Below, in pieces: positions 1 to 15,836 of a stretch of DNA of 64,000 nt. Where the stretch lies: assembly GCA_015655375.1 (NCBI GenBank), contig JAATFD010000044.1, positions 1-64,000 on the forward strand, in the 5' to 3' direction. Source of the DNA: Actinomycetales bacterium (GTDB lineage Bacteria; Actinomycetota; Actinomycetes; Actinomycetales; Actinomycetaceae). The notes under the pieces were generated by a model. It searched no databases. It saw only the letters and a list, made by a program, of their open reading frames with translations, and was not told where the DNA came from. The first letter of the stretch is position 1; the number at the start of each line of letters is the position of its first letter. The translations under genes were made by a program, and so were the position numbers.

Positions 1-113
1 GCATCCACGGCGAGCGAGAACCGATCCCCCCGTACGTGTCCGAGCATCGGGCGATCCAGCTGCGGCTGGTGCTCGAAGCACGAGACCCGATCCGTCAGTC
101 GTACCAGTGCCAT
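1..113 (-). CDS. MBL-fold metallohydrolase, N-terminal fragment running off the left edge
   Basis: Minus-strand translation from ATG at 113: MALVRLTDRVSCFEHQPQLDRPMLGHVRGDRFSLAVDA, resembling the N-terminus of MBL-fold hydrolases (xDRPxLGyxRGDrfslxVDaG). Confidence 0.5.
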   Translation of the reverse strand, partial: MALVRLTDRVSCFEHQPQLDRPMLGHVRGDRFSLAVD

Positions 114-120
114 GGCGACC

Positions 121-987
121 TCACGCCACCCGAGCCCATACGGGGGTGACGACGATCTCCTCCGCCGCCACCGCCAACCGTTTCGAGGCGCCCAGGGCCT
201 GCGCCGCGCGGGCGACCTCGGCCCGGACGCGCGCCGCTCCTTCACCCTGTCTCTGGTCGGCATCTACGACGAGTTCCACCCGCACACCGATCCCGCCGTC
301 GAAGGCGACACGGACGTCGATGATCGAGGAGGCAGTGGCCTCGCTCGACCCGTCGGTCTCCGTCCGAGTCGCGCTCCTCGCACCGCTCAGCACTCTCAGC
401 TCGTCGCGCAGCTGCTCGTCCTTCCAGGCGGGCAGCCAGGAGTCACCCTGGGCGAGCGCAGCGACAGCGGGCCGCGGCAGCACGACGGCCGCGCTTCCCG
501 GGTCGACGACCACATGGCCCGAGGTCTCCACCAAAGCGGTCAGGGCGACCTTCTGGATCTCGAAGGGCATCGGGCGTGCCTCTGGCCGATCGCTCGCCAA
601 CGCACCCGCTGAGGAATACACGGCCAACGCTGGACCGAATCCCGTCCCCGTCGACACGAAGTCAGCCGCATGCTCGCCACCGGGGTGAACGCCCGTCGCC
701 CGAGGATCGGATTCGACCTCGACGGGGACGATGACGCGTTCGGAGCCGAGAGTCTCAACCAACGCCTCGAGCCGAGCCGCACCGGAGTCGCTCCCCTCCC
801 CCACGGCGAGGGCGGCGGCAGTCAGCGGCAGCGTGCCCCCGGTGTCGGCTCCGGCCGCCGGGCGGGCGAGCCTCTGGGCGAGCATCGCGCGCTGTTGGGC
901 CGTCAGGGCCGGAATTGTGTGTCGATGTCCCGTCCGGTGAGGCAGCGCCGGCTGGACCTCGCTTTCGGGTGTCCCGTCCTCGCTCAT
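121..987 (-). CDS. SseB family protein
   Basis: 288-aa ORF downstream of hisA; SseB-like segment ([38 protein letters not shown]), usual actinobacterial neighbour of hisA/priA. Confidence 0.65.
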   Translation of the reverse strand: MSEDGTPESEVQPALPHRTGHRHTIPALTAQQRAMLAQRLARPAAGADTGGTLPLTAAALAVGEGSDSGAARLEALVETLGSERVIVPVEVESDPRATGVHPGGEHAADFVSTGTGFGPALAVYSSAGALASDRPEARPMPFEIQKVALTALVETSGHVVVDPGSAAVVLPRPAVAALAQGDSWLPAWKDEQLRDELRVLSGARSATRTETDGSSEATASSIIDVRVAFDGGIGVRVELVVDADQRQGEGAARVRAEVARAAQALGASKRLAVAAEEIVVTPVWARVA

Positions 988-1721
988 ACGACCTCCCCGC
1001 GCGCCACGGCCAGCGCTTTCTCCAGGGTGAAGGCCCCCGCGTACAAGGCCTTCCCGACGATCGCGGCCTCGACCCCGACCTCGGTCAGCCCCCGCAGAGC
1101 CTCGATGTCCGCCAGCGAGGACACTCCGCCTGACGCGACGACGGCGGCATCAGTCGCCGCGCAGACCCGTGCCAGCAACTCGAGGTTCGGCCCTGACAAC
1201 ATCCCGTCGCGCGCGACGTCCGTGACGACGTAACGCCGGCATCCGACGGCGTTGAGCCTCTCGATCGTCTCCCACAGGTTCCCACCGTCGCGGGTCCATC
1301 CCCGCGCCGACAAGGTCTCACCCCGCACGTCCAGACCAATGGCAACCCGGTCCCCGAACTCACCGATGACGCGCTTCGTCCACTCTGGGTCCTCGAGGGC
1401 GGCCGTGCCCAGATTGACCCGACGGGCTCCCCCGTCCAACGCCCGACGCAACGAGGCGTCATCACGGATCCCGCCGGAGAGCTCGACATTGATCGGCAGC
1501 TCGGCGACGATCCCGGCCAGCAGTTCCGCATTCGAGCCGCGCCCGAAGGCCGCATCGAGGTCGACCAGATGCAACCAGCTCGCGCCCGCTTCCACAAAGG
1601 TCCGCGCTGCCTCCAGTGGCGACCCATATGAGGTCTCGGTCCCGGCCTCACCCTGGGTCAGGCGCACAGCCTGCCCGTCCACGACATCGACGGCGGGCAG
1701 CAGGATCAGTGGTGCGTTCAT
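984..1721 (-). CDS. hisA: Phosphoribosyl isomerase (HisA/PriA)
   Basis: [27 protein letters not shown]..., [28 protein letters not shown]-like AGGGAG before ATG. Confidence 0.95.
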   Translation of the reverse strand: MNAPLILLPAVDVVDGQAVRLTQGEAGTETSYGSPLEAARTFVEAGASWLHLVDLDAAFGRGSNAELLAGIVAELPINVELSGGIRDDASLRRALDGGARRVNLGTAALEDPEWTKRVIGEFGDRVAIGLDVRGETLSARGWTRDGGNLWETIERLNAVGCRRYVVTDVARDGMLSGPNLELLARVCAATDAAVVASGGVSSLADIEALRGLTEVGVEAAIVGKALYAGAFTLEKALAVARGEVV

Positions 1722-1729
1722 GGTCTCCC

Positions 1730-2368
1730 TCACAATGTTCCCAGCCAGTTCTTCAACAGCTGGGCGCCCGCATCCCCGGACTTCTCGGGGTGGAACTGGG
1801 TGGCGTTCAGGGCTCCGTTCTCAACCGCGGCGACGAAACGCGACCCGTGCTCGGCCCACGTTGTGCGCGGTGGCATCAGCGGCCCGGCCGCCGTCATTGC
1901 CTGAGCGGGATCGGTCAGGACCCCGTAGGAATGCACAAAGTAGAAGCGCTGGTCCTCGACACCCCGAAAGAGCACAGTGTCCTCGGGCGGAGATACGAGC
2001 GACCACCCCATATGGGGCACGACCGGCGCGTCCAGACGCTCAACGGTCCCCTGCCACTGGCCGAGGCCCTCGTGCGTCCCTTTCTCGGTCGAGGACTCGA
2101 ACATCACTTGGAGTCCGACGCAGATGGCGAGCACTCCACGCCCACCCGCCAGCAGCCTCTCGATCTTCCGGGGAGCGTCCACCGCCCGCAGCTGGTCCAT
2201 GACCGCCGCAAACGCCCCGACGCCCGGCACCACCAGCCCATCTGCCCCTGCGACGAGGTCGGGGTCCGCACTCAGCTCGACGTTCGCGCCGACCCGTTCC
2301 AAAGCGCGGCAGGCCGACCGGACGTTGCCCGACCCATAGTCGAGCACGACGACGCGTGGAGCAGCCAT
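1730..2368 (-). CDS. hisH: Imidazole glycerol phosphate synthase subunit HisH
   Basis: [23 protein letters not shown]; glutaminase-type [24 protein letters not shown]. Confidence 0.95.
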   Translation of the reverse strand: MAAPRVVVLDYGSGNVRSACRALERVGANVELSADPDLVAGADGLVVPGVGAFAAVMDQLRAVDAPRKIERLLAGGRGVLAICVGLQVMFESSTEKGTHEGLGQWQGTVERLDAPVVPHMGWSLVSPPEDTVLFRGVEDQRFYFVHSYGVLTDPAQAMTAAGPLMPPRTTWAEHGSRFVAAVENGALNATQFHPEKSGDAGAQLLKNWLGTL

Positions 2369-2373
2369 CGTTC

Positions 2374-3045
2374 TCACTTCCTCTTGAACCAGCCCCGGGG
2401 ACCGGGCTTGCGGCGCACAGTTCCGTCGGGAGCGACCGAGTCGTCGTAGCAGGTGGGCACCGAGCGCCCGAGCAGCAAATCCTCCGTCGCCGCCGGCATC
2501 GATCCGAGCAAGACTCCCGCCGGGATGTCCTCCTCGGGATTGCCCGCGACATAGCGCCGCGCGGTGATCTGGCCGGACACCCCCGGCTCCACGCCCTCGC
2601 CCTCAACGAGCCACGACATCACCGCCACCGACCCGTACTTCGACAACCGAGACACGACGCGGGCGACCCGGTCGACGGCGTCGGGCATCGGGCGCTCGTC
2701 GGACAGGAGTGCTTCCAGTTCGTCCTCGGGAGTGGGCACGGTCTCGACCCGCAGCCAGACCGCGGTCCACGGCTTGAGTCGGACAACGGCCTCGCGGATC
2801 CCAGCCAGGGTCAACAACGAGTGAAGGGCCTCTGGTGAGGAGACCGGCGCCAGGACGAGTCCGACCGACAGGCGCCCGCCCTCCAGGTGAAGCGACTCGT
2901 CGACGGGAGTGTCGAGATCCTCGCCGTCGCTCGGCAGACGCCCGAGGTCCGCAAGATCGTCAGAGGATCGGTCGATCGAAGACCCGTCGAGGTGGGAGAC
3001 GATGTCCGCGAATTCAGCGTCGATGTCGTCGTCCCCATCGGCCAT
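2374..3045 (-). CDS. Uncharacterised protein encoded inside the his operon
   Basis: ORF between hisB and hisH, probable start [16 protein letters not shown]; no family recognised. Confidence 0.8.
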   Translation of the reverse strand: MADGDDDIDAEFADIVSHLDGSSIDRSSDDLADLGRLPSDGEDLDTPVDESLHLEGGRLSVGLVLAPVSSPEALHSLLTLAGIREAVVRLKPWTAVWLRVETVPTPEDELEALLSDERPMPDAVDRVARVVSRLSKYGSVAVMSWLVEGEGVEPGVSGQITARRYVAGNPEEDIPAGVLLGSMPAATEDLLLGRSVPTCYDDSVAPDGTVRRKPGPRGWFKRK

Positions 3046-3154
3046 GGTCGTTCCTTCCGTCGCCCTGTGTCCACTCACTCCCGGCCTGGCGCGTCACCCC
3101 ACGTCCGCAGCCATTCCGGCGCCCGGCCCGCAGGCGTGCGCACGTCGGTCCATG

Positions 3155-3760
3155 CTACAGCGAGCCTTTCGTGGAGGGGATTCCACTGACCCGGGGATCC
3201 GGCTCGACCGCTGTGCGCAGAGCACGGGCCAGCGCCTTGAACTGGGCCTCGACGATGTGATGGGGATCGCGGCCGTGCAACAGAGTGATGTGTAGGCACA
3301 GTCCCGCGTTGAAGGCTAGCGACTCGAAGACATGGCGCGTCATTGCCCCGGTGAAATGCCCGCCAATCAGGTGATACACCTGTGCTTCCGGCTCGCCCTC
3401 GTGAACGACGTAGGGTCGTCCAGCAACGTCCACGACCGCCCGTGCCAGCGCCTCGTCCAGGGGGACGGTCGCGTCCCCGAACCGGCGGATCCCCCGCTTG
3501 TCCCCCAGCGCTTGCTTGAGGCCCACCCCCAAGCAGATCGCCGTGTCCTCAACAGTGTGGTGGACGTCGACATCGGTATCTCCCTCGGCGTGCACCGTCA
3601 GGTCGATGAGCGAATGGCGTCCGAGGGCGGTGAGCATGTGATCGTAGAACGGCACGGTCGTCGAGATGTCGGTCGTCCCCGTCCCGTCCAGGTCGAGCTC
3701 AACGTGGATCCTCGACTCCGATGTCTCTCGATCGATGACCGCCACACGTGTTCCGCTCAT
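3155..3760 (-). CDS. hisB: Imidazoleglycerol-phosphate dehydratase
   Basis: [54 protein letters not shown]. Confidence 0.97.
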   Translation of the reverse strand: MSGTRVAVIDRETSESRIHVELDLDGTGTTDISTTVPFYDHMLTALGRHSLIDLTVHAEGDTDVDVHHTVEDTAICLGVGLKQALGDKRGIRRFGDATVPLDEALARAVVDVAGRPYVVHEGEPEAQVYHLIGGHFTGAMTRHVFESLAFNAGLCLHITLLHGRDPHHIVEAQFKALARALRTAVEPDPRVSGIPSTKGSL

Positions 3761-4884
3761 GCCGTGACCTCCTTGAGTGCGGCCGTGAAGGCCTCGATTT
3801 CGGCCGGCGTTCCCACCGACACTCGTAACCAGCCCTCGGGCCCGACGACACGGATGAGGACTCCGCGCTCCAGCAAACCACGGAAGACGGCCTCGCGATC
3901 GGGGAAGGTCCCGAAAAGGATGAAGTTCGCATCCGAGTCCGCGACCTGCCATCCATGTCCCCTCAACCACACGGCCAGCGCATCCCGGTCACCGCGCAGG
4001 GAGGCGACCTGGGCCATCAGTTCCTCCCGGTGTCGCAGCGCCGCAAGCGCAGCCGCCTGAGTGATCGCCGAGAGGTGATAGGGCAGACGCACGAGCATGA
4101 TCGCATCGACGATCTCGCGGGCGGCTGCCAGGTAGCCCACCCGCAGCCCCGCCATACCGAAAGCCTTCGACATCGTCCGGGAGACGACCAGATGCGGGTG
4201 GTTTGCCAACTGCTCGAGAGCCGAGGGCACGCCCTCGCGGCGGAACTCGCCATAGGCCTCGTCGATGACGACCAGCGTCGCACCGGACACCCCGTGGACC
4301 TCCGGCCCCGACGTCGCCGCCAGGTCGAGCACGCGCCGCACGTCCTCGGCGCCCAGTGCCGTTCCCGTCGGATTGTTTGGGCTCGCCAGCAGGAGAACCG
4401 AAGGGCGCTCGGCCTCCAAAGTGTGGGCGACCTCGTCGAGATCGAGCACGAACCCGTCGCCGCGCTCCCCCTGCACCCAGCGGGTGTTCGTGTCGCGCGC
4501 GTACTCGTGGTACATCGAGTACGTCGGTGCAAAAGAAACGACGGTGCGGCCCGGGCCGCCGAAGGCCTGGAGGATTTGGACCATCACCTCATTGGAGCCG
4601 TTGGCGGCCCAGATCAGTGACGAGTCGAGACGGACGTGGGACTCGACGGCCAAATAGTCCGCCAGAGCCTCACGCAACGCCGGGAAATCCCGGTCCGGGT
4701 AGCGATTGAGACCACCGGCTGCCTGCCGCACTGCGGCAGCGATGTCGTCGACGACCGCCCGGGAGGGCGCGTACGGGTTCTCGTTGACGTTGAGTCGCAC
4801 CGGGACATCCAGCTGGGGAGCCCCGTAGGGATCGAGCCCCTCAAGATCCACACGCAGCGGCAGAGGTCCGGGTCGGCCGGTCAT
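3757..4884 (-). CDS. hisC: Histidinol-phosphate aminotransferase
   Basis: [45 protein letters not shown]; 4-bp overlaps with hisB and hisD. Confidence 0.95.
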   Translation of the reverse strand: MTGRPGPLPLRVDLEGLDPYGAPQLDVPVRLNVNENPYAPSRAVVDDIAAAVRQAAGGLNRYPDRDFPALREALADYLAVESHVRLDSSLIWAANGSNEVMVQILQAFGGPGRTVVSFAPTYSMYHEYARDTNTRWVQGERGDGFVLDLDEVAHTLEAERPSVLLLASPNNPTGTALGAEDVRRVLDLAATSGPEVHGVSGATLVVIDEAYGEFRREGVPSALEQLANHPHLVVSRTMSKAFGMAGLRVGYLAAAREIVDAIMLVRLPYHLSAITQAAALAALRHREELMAQVASLRGDRDALAVWLRGHGWQVADSDANFILFGTFPDREAVFRGLLERGVLIRVVGPEGWLRVSVGTPAEIEAFTAALKEVTA

Positions 4885-6224
4885 GACGAGGCCTCCGCCG
4901 TATCGACGGCACTGCCCCGACCCTCGCGCAGCAGGACGGCCGCGCCGTGGGCAGGCAGGTCCTCCGCCCGAGCGAGCGCATCGAGTGGACCCGACACCGA
5001 GGCCAACGCCTCCCGGGAATACTCGACGATCTGTTGGGAGCGCAGAAACTGTGTGACGTTGAGACCACTGGAGAAGCGAGCGGTCCCTCCGGTGGGCAGG
5101 ACGTGGTTCGAGCCCGCCAGATAGTCGCCGAGCGGCACCGGTGTGAACGGTCCGACGAAGATCGCACCTGCATTGTGCACGTGGGCCGCGACCTGGGAGG
5201 CATCCCGGGTCTGGACCTCAAGGTGCTCCGGCGCATAGGCATCGACGACCCTCAGCCCGTCCTCATTGTCATCCACGAGGACAATGCCCGACTGCGGACC
5301 GGACAGCGCCTGCAGAATCCGCTCGGTGTGCTCGGTCCGCTCGGCCTGACCGGGCAGAAGCGCCTCGACGGCATCGGCCAGGACGACGTCGTCGGTGATG
5401 AGCACGCTAGCCGCTGCGGGATCGTGCTCGGCCTGGCTGAGCAGGTCAGCAGCGACGAGCGTCGGGTCGGCGGAGGAATCGGCGAGCACCGCGATCTCTG
5501 TGGTCCCGGCCTCCGCGTCAATGCCGACCGTGCCGCGCACCAAACGTTTGGCGGCCGCGACATAGATGTTACCGGGTCCGGTGATGACGTCGACGGGCTG
5601 GCAAAGGTCCTCCCCGTCCGCAAAACCATACGTGAGCCCGGCGATCGCCTGGGATCCACCCATCGACCAGACCTCATCGACGCCGAGGAGGGCGCACGCC
5701 GCAAGGATCGTCGGGTGCGGCAGACCGCCGAACTCCGCTTGCGGGGGCGAGGCCAGCGCGATCGAAGCGACGCCGGCCACCTGCGCCGGAACGACGTTCA
5801 TGACGACCGAGGACGGGTAGACGGCAAGCCCGCCTGGCACGTACAAACCGACCCGGCCGACCGGCACCCACCGTTGGGAGACACTCCCACCGGGCACGAC
5901 CTCGACGCGCGCCGGGGACGGCAGCTGCCGGGCATGACCGATCCGGTTGTGCTCGATGGACAGCTCAAGGGCATGGCGGACGTCCGGGTCGAGGTCGTCC
6001 AGCGCGGTGGCAATCGCCTCGGCAGGGACGCGCAGCCGGTCGGGGCGCACATGGTCGAACCGTTCGGCGAGGTCGTAGAGGGCCTCGGCCCCCCGTTTGC
6101 GAACGTCCTCAATGAGAGGTCGGACTGCCTCGGCGGCCGCATCCGCGCCAAGGGCGGCACGGGGAAGCATCCCCCGCAGCTCCGGCGTGGTCGGTCGCAC
6201 GCCCCGAAGGTCGATGCGTCTCAT
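4881..6224 (-). CDS. hisD: Histidinol dehydrogenase
   Basis: [94 protein letters not shown]. Confidence 0.97.
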   Translation of the reverse strand: MRRIDLRGVRPTTPELRGMLPRAALGADAAAEAVRPLIEDVRKRGAEALYDLAERFDHVRPDRLRVPAEAIATALDDLDPDVRHALELSIEHNRIGHARQLPSPARVEVVPGGSVSQRWVPVGRVGLYVPGGLAVYPSSVVMNVVPAQVAGVASIALASPPQAEFGGLPHPTILAACALLGVDEVWSMGGSQAIAGLTYGFADGEDLCQPVDVITGPGNIYVAAAKRLVRGTVGIDAEAGTTEIAVLADSSADPTLVAADLLSQAEHDPAAASVLITDDVVLADAVEALLPGQAERTEHTERILQALSGPQSGIVLVDDNEDGLRVVDAYAPEHLEVQTRDASQVAAHVHNAGAIFVGPFTPVPLGDYLAGSNHVLPTGGTARFSSGLNVTQFLRSQQIVEYSREALASVSGPLDALARAEDLPAHGAAVLLREGRGSAVDTAEASS

Positions 6225-6366
6225 GCCTCCAGCCTAGGGTTGTGCGCCTCCCAGGCGACGGCTCGCCCGAGGCCCGGACATCGCCGAGTTCCTCCGCCGT
6301 CGAGCACCGGACCTCCTAGACTTACGATGTCGACCGGTGCAACGCCGTTGACGAAGGGAGAGGCCC

Positions 6367-7254
6367 ATGAACGACGAACAAGTCAAGCGCATGGGGCACG
6401 ACGTTGGTTTCATCGCGGCACTCGATCAATCGGGTGGCTCAACGCCACGGGCCCTGGAGGCCTACGGGATCCCAGCCGGATCCTGGGCGGACGATGCGGA
6501 GATGTTCGACCTCGTTCACGCCATGCGGAGCAGAGTCATCGAGGATGCGGCCTTCACCTCGGAGCACATTCTCGCCGCGATCCTTTTCCAGAAGACCATG
6601 GAGCGCGAGATCGACGGACTTCCCTCGGCGACCTATCTGTGGGAGCGCAAGCGCATCGTTCCCTTCCTCAAGATTGACAGGGGCCTAGAGGACGCCGCAG
6701 GCGGGGTCCGGCTCATGAAGCCGATCCCGGACCTCGACGAGCTTCTCGAAGCGGCATCGGCCGCCGGGGTTCTCGGGACAAAGGAACGCTCCGTCATCCT
6801 GGAGCCGCACGCCGTCGGGGTCAAGGAGATCGTCGAGCAGCAGTTCGAGCTCGGCCGCGAGGTTCTCTCCCACGACCTCGTGCCGATCTTCGAGCCCGAG
6901 GTCGACATCCACGCCCCCGACCGTTCCGTCGCCGAGACGCTCCTGCTCACCGAGATCAACGCCCATCTGGACCAACTCGAGGACGGCCAGAAGGTCATCT
7001 TCAAACTGACGATCCCCGAGCGCCCGGATCTCTATGCCAGTCTCATCGCCGATCCGCGGGTGCTGCGCGTTGTGGCTCTGTCGGGCGGATATTCGCGCGA
7101 CGAAGCCTGCCAACGCCTGGCCCGCAACCACGGGCTCATCGCATCCTTCTCGCGCGCGCTGCTCGCGGGGCTCTCCGCCCAGCAGTCGGATGCGGAATTC
7201 TCTGCGACGCTGAAGGCCTCCATCGAGCAGATCTCAGCGGCCTCGGCCTCGTGA
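6367..7254 (+). CDS. Class I fructose-bisphosphate aldolase (bacterial Fda type)
   Basis: MNDEQVKRMGHDVGFIAALDQSGGSTPRALEAYGI..., VPFLKIDRGL, VALSGGYSRDEACQRL. Confidence 0.9.
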   Translation: MNDEQVKRMGHDVGFIAALDQSGGSTPRALEAYGIPAGSWADDAEMFDLVHAMRSRVIEDAAFTSEHILAAILFQKTMEREIDGLPSATYLWERKRIVPFLKIDRGLEDAAGGVRLMKPIPDLDELLEAASAAGVLGTKERSVILEPHAVGVKEIVEQQFELGREVLSHDLVPIFEPEVDIHAPDRSVAETLLLTEINAHLDQLEDGQKVIFKLTIPERPDLYASLIADPRVLRVVALSGGYSRDEACQRLARNHGLIASFSRALLAGLSAQQSDAEFSATLKASIEQISAASAS

Positions 7255-7514
7255 CTACCACGCGCTCGGGATCGGATGCCCCCGTCCCCACGTTCACCGT
7301 CACCGGCGAGATCCGCCTAGGCCAGTTCCTCAAGCTCGCGGGATTGGTCGAGGACGGGGCCACCGCGCGCATCGCTGTCCAGTCCGGGGATGTCCTGGTC
7401 AACGGCGAGATCGAACAACGTCGTGGTCATCATCTGTCTGACGGCGACCTGGTCGAGGTCGACGCCCCCTTTGGGGTGCTTGCCGCCCGGGTGCGCGCCG
7501 TGACGCGGAGCTGA
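7251..7514 (+). CDS. S4-domain RNA-binding protein (YaaA/RluA-type S4)
   Basis: IRLGQFLKLAGLVEDGATARIAVQSGDVLVNGEIEQRRGHHLSDGDLVEV; GTGA overlap with aldolase stop. Confidence 0.85.
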   Translation: MTTTRSGSDAPVPTFTVTGEIRLGQFLKLAGLVEDGATARIAVQSGDVLVNGEIEQRRGHHLSDGDLVEVDAPFGVLAARVRAVTRS

Positions 7515-7575
7515 TGCACTCCGGCCATTGCCGCCAGGCCGATTCCCGGAGCACGACGCGGCACTCACACGCCGC

Positions 7576-11118
<3,543 letters not shown>

Positions 11119-11244
11119 GGTCCGATTCTAGTGCGGGACCTCCGCAACGCTCCGTCGCGCTCAACGCCGGATGCCCCACATCCACGACGGAAACATCACC
11201 CGGAACAACCGGTAATCAGCAGATCCGTGAGAAATGGGCGGCGA

Positions 11245-11805
11245 CTACGCACCGCGGCCACTGCCCCACAGCACCTGGGACATCTCGCGGTGGACAATCC
11301 CCGCGTCGAGGTATTCGGACTTGCCCGTGTCGACGTAACCAAGCCGCTCATAGAAGCCCAGCGCGTGGACCTGCGCATCGAGGACGACGCGGACCCGCGT
11401 GCCCACAGGCGTCGAGGCACGAAGGAACTCATGGACCGCGCGTACCAGCGCCGCACCGACCTTCCGTCCACGCGCCTCTCGGCGCACCGCCAGGCGCCCG
11501 AGATGGACGGACGCCAGCCGATCGCTATCCAGTTCCTCGGGCTGACCATGCGGCACGAGCTCCCCCGTGCCATCGGGGATGATCCGCGCGGTCCCGAGGG
11601 CGACGTCCTGCGGATCGACGGCCAGGAAATGGTGGACGTCATCACGGAAGTCTCGCTGATCGATCTCAAGGACCGGGGCGACTCCTTGTTCGACGACAAA
11701 GACGTCCCAGCGGATCGAGATCTCCTCCAGACGCTCCTCGCGCGAACACGCCTCGATGACGCGCACACCCCGCTCGTCGTGGCCGGAGACGATGGCCCCG
11801 GTCAT
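11245..11805 (-). CDS. GNAT family N-acetyltransferase
   Basis: GNAT core: [58 protein letters not shown]. Confidence 0.85.
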   Translation of the reverse strand: MTGAIVSGHDERGVRVIEACSREERLEEISIRWDVFVVEQGVAPVLEIDQRDFRDDVHHFLAVDPQDVALGTARIIPDGTGELVPHGQPEELDSDRLASVHLGRLAVRREARGRKVGAALVRAVHEFLRASTPVGTRVRVVLDAQVHALGFYERLGYVDTGKSEYLDAGIVHREMSQVLWGSGRGA

Positions 11806-12722
11806 CCCTTGCCCTCTCTCAGCAGCTCGAGGGCTCGAGCCAGATCCGGCGGGTACGGAGACCGCACCGTCACGGCCATCCCGGTGCGCGGATGGGCGAA
11901 GGTCAGCTCCACCGCGTGGAGCCACTGTCGCTCCAGACCGAGCCGAACAGCCTGCGTCGGATCAGCCCCGTAGAAGACATCACCGACACAGGGATGATGG
12001 ATCGCCGCCATGTGGACGCGGATCTGGTGGGTGCGACCCGTCTCCAGATGGACCCGCAGCAGGGCCGCTCCCCCGACGAGTTCGAGCGTGTCGTAGTGGG
12101 TGATCGCCCGTTTGCCGCCCTCAATGACCGCCATGCGCCACTCACGCGATGGGTGACGTCCGATCGGCGCATCGATCGTTCCCGAATCCGGATCCGGGTG
12201 TCCGGCGACCACCGCGTGGTAGATCTTCGTCACTGTGCGTTCCTTGAAGGCCCGCTTCAGGACGGAGTAGGCCAGGTCGGACTTCGCGACCATCATCGCC
12301 CCGGACGTCCCCACGTCGAGACGGTGGACGATCCCCTGACGCTCCAGCGGCCCCGAGGTCGACACGCGGTATCCCGCAGCCTCCAGATTGCCGAGGACCG
12401 TCGGTCCGCTCCATCCCGGTCCGGTGTGTGCGGCGACTCCGACGGGTTTGTCGACGACGACTATGTCCTCGTCGTCGTAGAGAATCTCCATTGATGTCAC
12501 CGGAAGAGGGACGACCTCGACCTCGGGCAACTCAACCTCAATGAGGACATCGGCGGGCAGACGCTCGGACTTCGACGCAGGCCGACCGTCGACCACGACG
12601 TGGCCGTCCGAGATCAGCTCACCACAACGCGTCCGGGACAGACCAAGCAGCCGTGACAGAGCGACGTCGACCCGTTCGCCGACGAGCCCGTCTGGCACGG
12701 GCAACAGGCGACGATCACTCAT
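11802..12722 (-). CDS. RluA family pseudouridine synthase (RluD-like)
   Basis: S4 domain then [71 protein letters not shown]. Confidence 0.92.
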   Translation of the reverse strand: MSDRRLLPVPDGLVGERVDVALSRLLGLSRTRCGELISDGHVVVDGRPASKSERLPADVLIEVELPEVEVVPLPVTSMEILYDDEDIVVVDKPVGVAAHTGPGWSGPTVLGNLEAAGYRVSTSGPLERQGIVHRLDVGTSGAMMVAKSDLAYSVLKRAFKERTVTKIYHAVVAGHPDPDSGTIDAPIGRHPSREWRMAVIEGGKRAITHYDTLELVGGAALLRVHLETGRTHQIRVHMAAIHHPCVGDVFYGADPTQAVRLGLERQWLHAVELTFAHPRTGMAVTVRSPYPPDLARALELLREGKG

Positions 12723-13263
12723 CGACAGACCCTGACTCACCCGAGAGCGAGGTGTCGTCCGTCCTCTGACGTCCCGTGTCGGACAGCACGTAGATTCCCA
12801 CCAACCAGATGGCGCCGACGACGATCCAGACATCGGCGACGTTACCGATGAACAGTCCGTGATAGTTGATGAAATCGACGACATGACCCTGCCCAATCGA
12901 GGGCGGCTGGACCAAACGATCAATCAGGTTGCCGATCGCCCCACCGCCGAGCAGCCCGACCGCGCAGGCCGTCGGCAGATCCGGGATGCGCGGCAGACAG
13001 AGACCGATCCCGATGATGACGACGACCGCGACCAGCGTGAAGATCCAGGTCATCTTCGATCCCAGGGAGAGGGCCGCGCCGGAGTTCCGAATCAGCTGAA
13101 GAGTGATGAGGTCGCCGATCAACGGACGCCGGCCGTCCACGCTCAGGGAGCGCACGGCCCAGGTCTTGCTGACCTGGTCGAGGATCAACGCCACCACGGC
13201 AACGACGAGCGCCGTGGCGACGATGCGACGACGGGGACGGCTTGCTTCGCCGCTCACGCACAC
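12715..13263 (-). CDS. lspA: Lipoprotein signal peptidase
   Basis: [64 protein letters not shown]. Confidence 0.95.
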   Translation of the reverse strand: MCVSGEASRPRRRIVATALVVAVVALILDQVSKTWAVRSLSVDGRRPLIGDLITLQLIRNSGAALSLGSKMTWIFTLVAVVVIIGIGLCLPRIPDLPTACAVGLLGGGAIGNLIDRLVQPPSIGQGHVVDFINYHGLFIGNVADVWIVVGAIWLVGIYVLSDTGRQRTDDTSLSGESGSVDE

Positions 13264-13316
13264 CTCCGCAGATGGATGGAATCGGAGTCATCCGGAGACG
13301 ACACCTGACAACGAGG

Positions 13317-13356
13317 CGCGGTGGTCCCGGCGCTCAACCGCGCCGTGACCACCGCG
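13317..13356 (-). terminator. GC-rich hairpin downstream of wag31 (candidate terminator)
   Basis: CGCGGTGGTC-C-CGGCGC...gCGCCG-T-GACCACCGCG: about 16-17 bp stem with one mismatch, 28 nt beyond the wag31 stop; no U-tract. Confidence 0.5.
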
Positions 13357-13383
13357 TTCCACCCGTCGGGGTGTCTCCCTGGC

Positions 13384-14010
13384 TCAGTTCTCGGGACCCT
13401 GGTTGACCTCAGACAGAAGGCTCTCCAGGTGAGTGCGGATCGAGGCCCGGTAATCGGCCTCGAAGCCACGCAGCTCATTGATCTTGGCCTCCAGCAGGCC
13501 ACGCTCCTGGTCGAGCTGGGCCAGGATCGTCTCGTGCTGCTTTTGCGCATCGGCGACGATCTCGTCGCCCTTCGTCCGGGCCTCGGCCACGATGTGCTCG
13601 GACTCCTCGCGCCCGTCACGCACGTACTCGTCATGGACACGCTGAGCGAGGGCAAGCATCGCCGCAGCCGACTCCGTGTCGCCCTCGACCGGAGCAGTTG
13701 GAGCCTCGACCACGGCCTCCACAACGGGCTCAGGCTCCGGAGCGGGAGTTGGGGCCTCCTCGATCACCGCGGTCTGGACGACAGCGGCGGTCTCCGCGGG
13801 AGCGGGGGCCTCGCCGGAGGACAGCTCGGCGATGCGACGCTCGGCCGCCTCGAGCTTCTCCTTCAGCTCCTGGTTCTCAACCTGGAGGGCGTAGATCGTC
13901 GCAACGACCTCGTCAAGGAATTCGTCGACCTCGACCTGGTCATATCCCTCGCGGAACTTGACGTACTGGAACTTCTTGTTGAGCACGTCCTCGCTCGTGA
14001 GCAGCGCCAT
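13384..14010 (-). CDS. wag31: DivIVA/Wag31 polar growth protein
   Basis: MALLTSEDVLNKKFQYVKFREGYDQVEVDEFLDEVVATIYALQVENQELKEKL, then long coiled coil. Confidence 0.95.
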   Translation of the reverse strand: MALLTSEDVLNKKFQYVKFREGYDQVEVDEFLDEVVATIYALQVENQELKEKLEAAERRIAELSSGEAPAPAETAAVVQTAVIEEAPTPAPEPEPVVEAVVEAPTAPVEGDTESAAAMLALAQRVHDEYVRDGREESEHIVAEARTKGDEIVADAQKQHETILAQLDQERGLLEAKINELRGFEADYRASIRTHLESLLSEVNQGPEN

Positions 14011-14211
14011 TTCTTCACCTCTCGGTATCTGGCTGTTGTACGGCGGACGGGAAGGACCCTCCACCATCACCGGACCACCGGGAAGACCAGGCGATCTGGA
14101 TTCAGACTCTTTGAATGATAACGGACAGAGACGCCACTTGAACAACGCCCGTCACAGTGTGCCCGAGACTTCTCATTTCTGCACGGCCTCCGAAGACCCA
14201 CCGATACCGTT

Positions 14212-14514
14212 CTATTGGAGGAGCAAGCCCAGCCTTTGAATGAGGATGACGGCGATGAACAGGACCATGTATCCAACATCCAGAGCGAATCCCTGCCCCA
14301 GGCGCAACGGCGGGATAAAGCGCCGCAGGAAGCGGAGCGGCGGATCCGTCAGAGCATAGATGACATTGGCCACGAACAGGATGACGCCGGAGGGACGCCA
14401 CTGCGGGGAGAAGAACCGGACCCAGTCGATGACCATCCGCACGAGCATGACGAGCAGATAAAGACCGGCCACCAAGGAGATGACCGCTCCGACCACATGA
14501 AGCATCACTGGCAT
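14212..14514 (-). CDS. YggT family membrane protein
   Basis: VVGAVISLVAGLYLLVMLVRMVIDWVRFFSPQWRPSG...ALTDPPLRFLRRFIPPLRLG. Confidence 0.88.
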   Translation of the reverse strand: MPVMLHVVGAVISLVAGLYLLVMLVRMVIDWVRFFSPQWRPSGVILFVANVIYALTDPPLRFLRRFIPPLRLGQGFALDVGYMVLFIAVILIQRLGLLLQ

Positions 14515-14990
14515 CAGCCCTGATTGAACAGTGCGTCGCGGCGCGACCCGGTGATGTCGCCACTGACCTCGATGGTATGGGGCGACAACAGAAAGACCCG
14601 GTTGGTCACGCGCTCGATGACACCATGCAGACCGAAGGTCAGGCCGGCCGCGAAGTCGATGACGCGACGAGCCTCCATCTCCGACATGTCGGTGAGGTTG
14701 ATGATGACCGGCACGCCTTTGCGGAAAGCCTCACCGATCGGAAGGGCATCGTTGTAGGACGCCGGGTGGATCGTCACAATCCGGCTGAGATCGGTGTGGG
14801 TCTCGTGGCGGGTCTCTGGGTCGCGCCGCAGCGGGCTGACGACCTGCCTGCTCAGGGGTGCGACTTCGGCGACTTCACCCGCATCGGGGGTGTCGTCGAT
14901 CATGTCGAAGTCCTCATAATCGGACTCGGTGTCCTCAGGCGTGTACCAACCCATGAACTTTCTGGCCCTACTGCCGAACGAATCAGCCAT
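14514..14990 (-). CDS. sepF: Cell division protein SepF
   Basis: [28 protein letters not shown]...[70 protein letters not shown]. Confidence 0.95.
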   Translation of the reverse strand: MADSFGSRARKFMGWYTPEDTESDYEDFDMIDDTPDAGEVAEVAPLSRQVVSPLRRDPETRHETHTDLSRIVTIHPASYNDALPIGEAFRKGVPVIINLTDMSEMEARRVIDFAAGLTFGLHGVIERVTNRVFLLSPHTIEVSGDITGSRRDALFNQG

Positions 14991-15114
14991 CCTCGTCTCC
15001 TCACCTGGGGTCCGCGATCCATACGCTAATGCAGGGCCGCCACGCCTCCCGCCAGGGCGCGCGGCATGTCGCGAGACCGATGTCGAACGCCTCGATGAGT
15101 TCCAGAGACGGCAC

Positions 15115-15831
15115 TCAGTTTCGGCGCGGGACGATGACTCCCACTTGACGCCCGCATGTGCCCTCACGGCGGTAGGAATGCAACGTGGGAGTCTCTCGCG
15201 TGCACTCCGGACTTCGCCAGACGTCAACGACGCCGAGCCCGCGTAGTTCTTCCTCGGCTCCTGCCGCCAAGTCGAGGGAGGGGGTGCCCCAGGTCGTCGT
15301 CGCCCATGTCGCAGGGTGGCTCCGCGCGACATTCTCGCGCAGGCCGGCAGGCACTTCATAGCATCCACCGCAGATCGCCGGACCGATCGCCGCCCGGAGC
15401 GCCACCGCGGGCCCGAGCAGGGCGTACATCGCGGTGACGGCGGCCGTGAGAATTCCCCCGGCCAGCCCGGCTCGCCCGGCATGGACTGCGGCGATGACCT
15501 CGCCCGCTTCGTCGGAGAGCAGGACGGGCAGACAGTCCGCCACCATCACGGCGGGCGCTGGCGCATCGGGCCATCCACGGGCATCGACGATCAGGCCGTC
15601 CCCATTCGTCGGACCCTGCCCGACCTCGTCGCCCGGCCCGAGGACGACGACGCGGATGGAATGGGTCTGATCCATCCAGGCGACCGGGCGAGCGATCTCA
15701 TCGGCCAGCAGAGCACGGCGACGCCCCACGTCACCAGGATCGTCGCCGACGTGCAGACCGAAATTGCCCCGGTAACGCTCTTTCCCCGCCCCCGCACGCG
15801 TGAAAGCGACGGAGGCGCCTCCCAGACGCAT
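15115..15831 (-). CDS. Polyphenol oxidase/laccase-domain family (YfiH/PgeF-like)
   Basis: [73 protein letters not shown]. Confidence 0.9.
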   Translation of the reverse strand: MRLGGASVAFTRAGAGKERYRGNFGLHVGDDPGDVGRRRALLADEIARPVAWMDQTHSIRVVVLGPGDEVGQGPTNGDGLIVDARGWPDAPAPAVMVADCLPVLLSDEAGEVIAAVHAGRAGLAGGILTAAVTAMYALLGPAVALRAAIGPAICGGCYEVPAGLRENVARSHPATWATTTWGTPSLDLAAGAEEELRGLGVVDVWRSPECTRETPTLHSYRREGTCGRQVGVIVPRRN

Positions 15832-15836
15832 CGTGC

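Noticed and set aside
4947-6677. 576-aa plus-strand ORF
   Set aside because: Antisense to hisD and overlapping the start of the aldolase gene; no domain signature.
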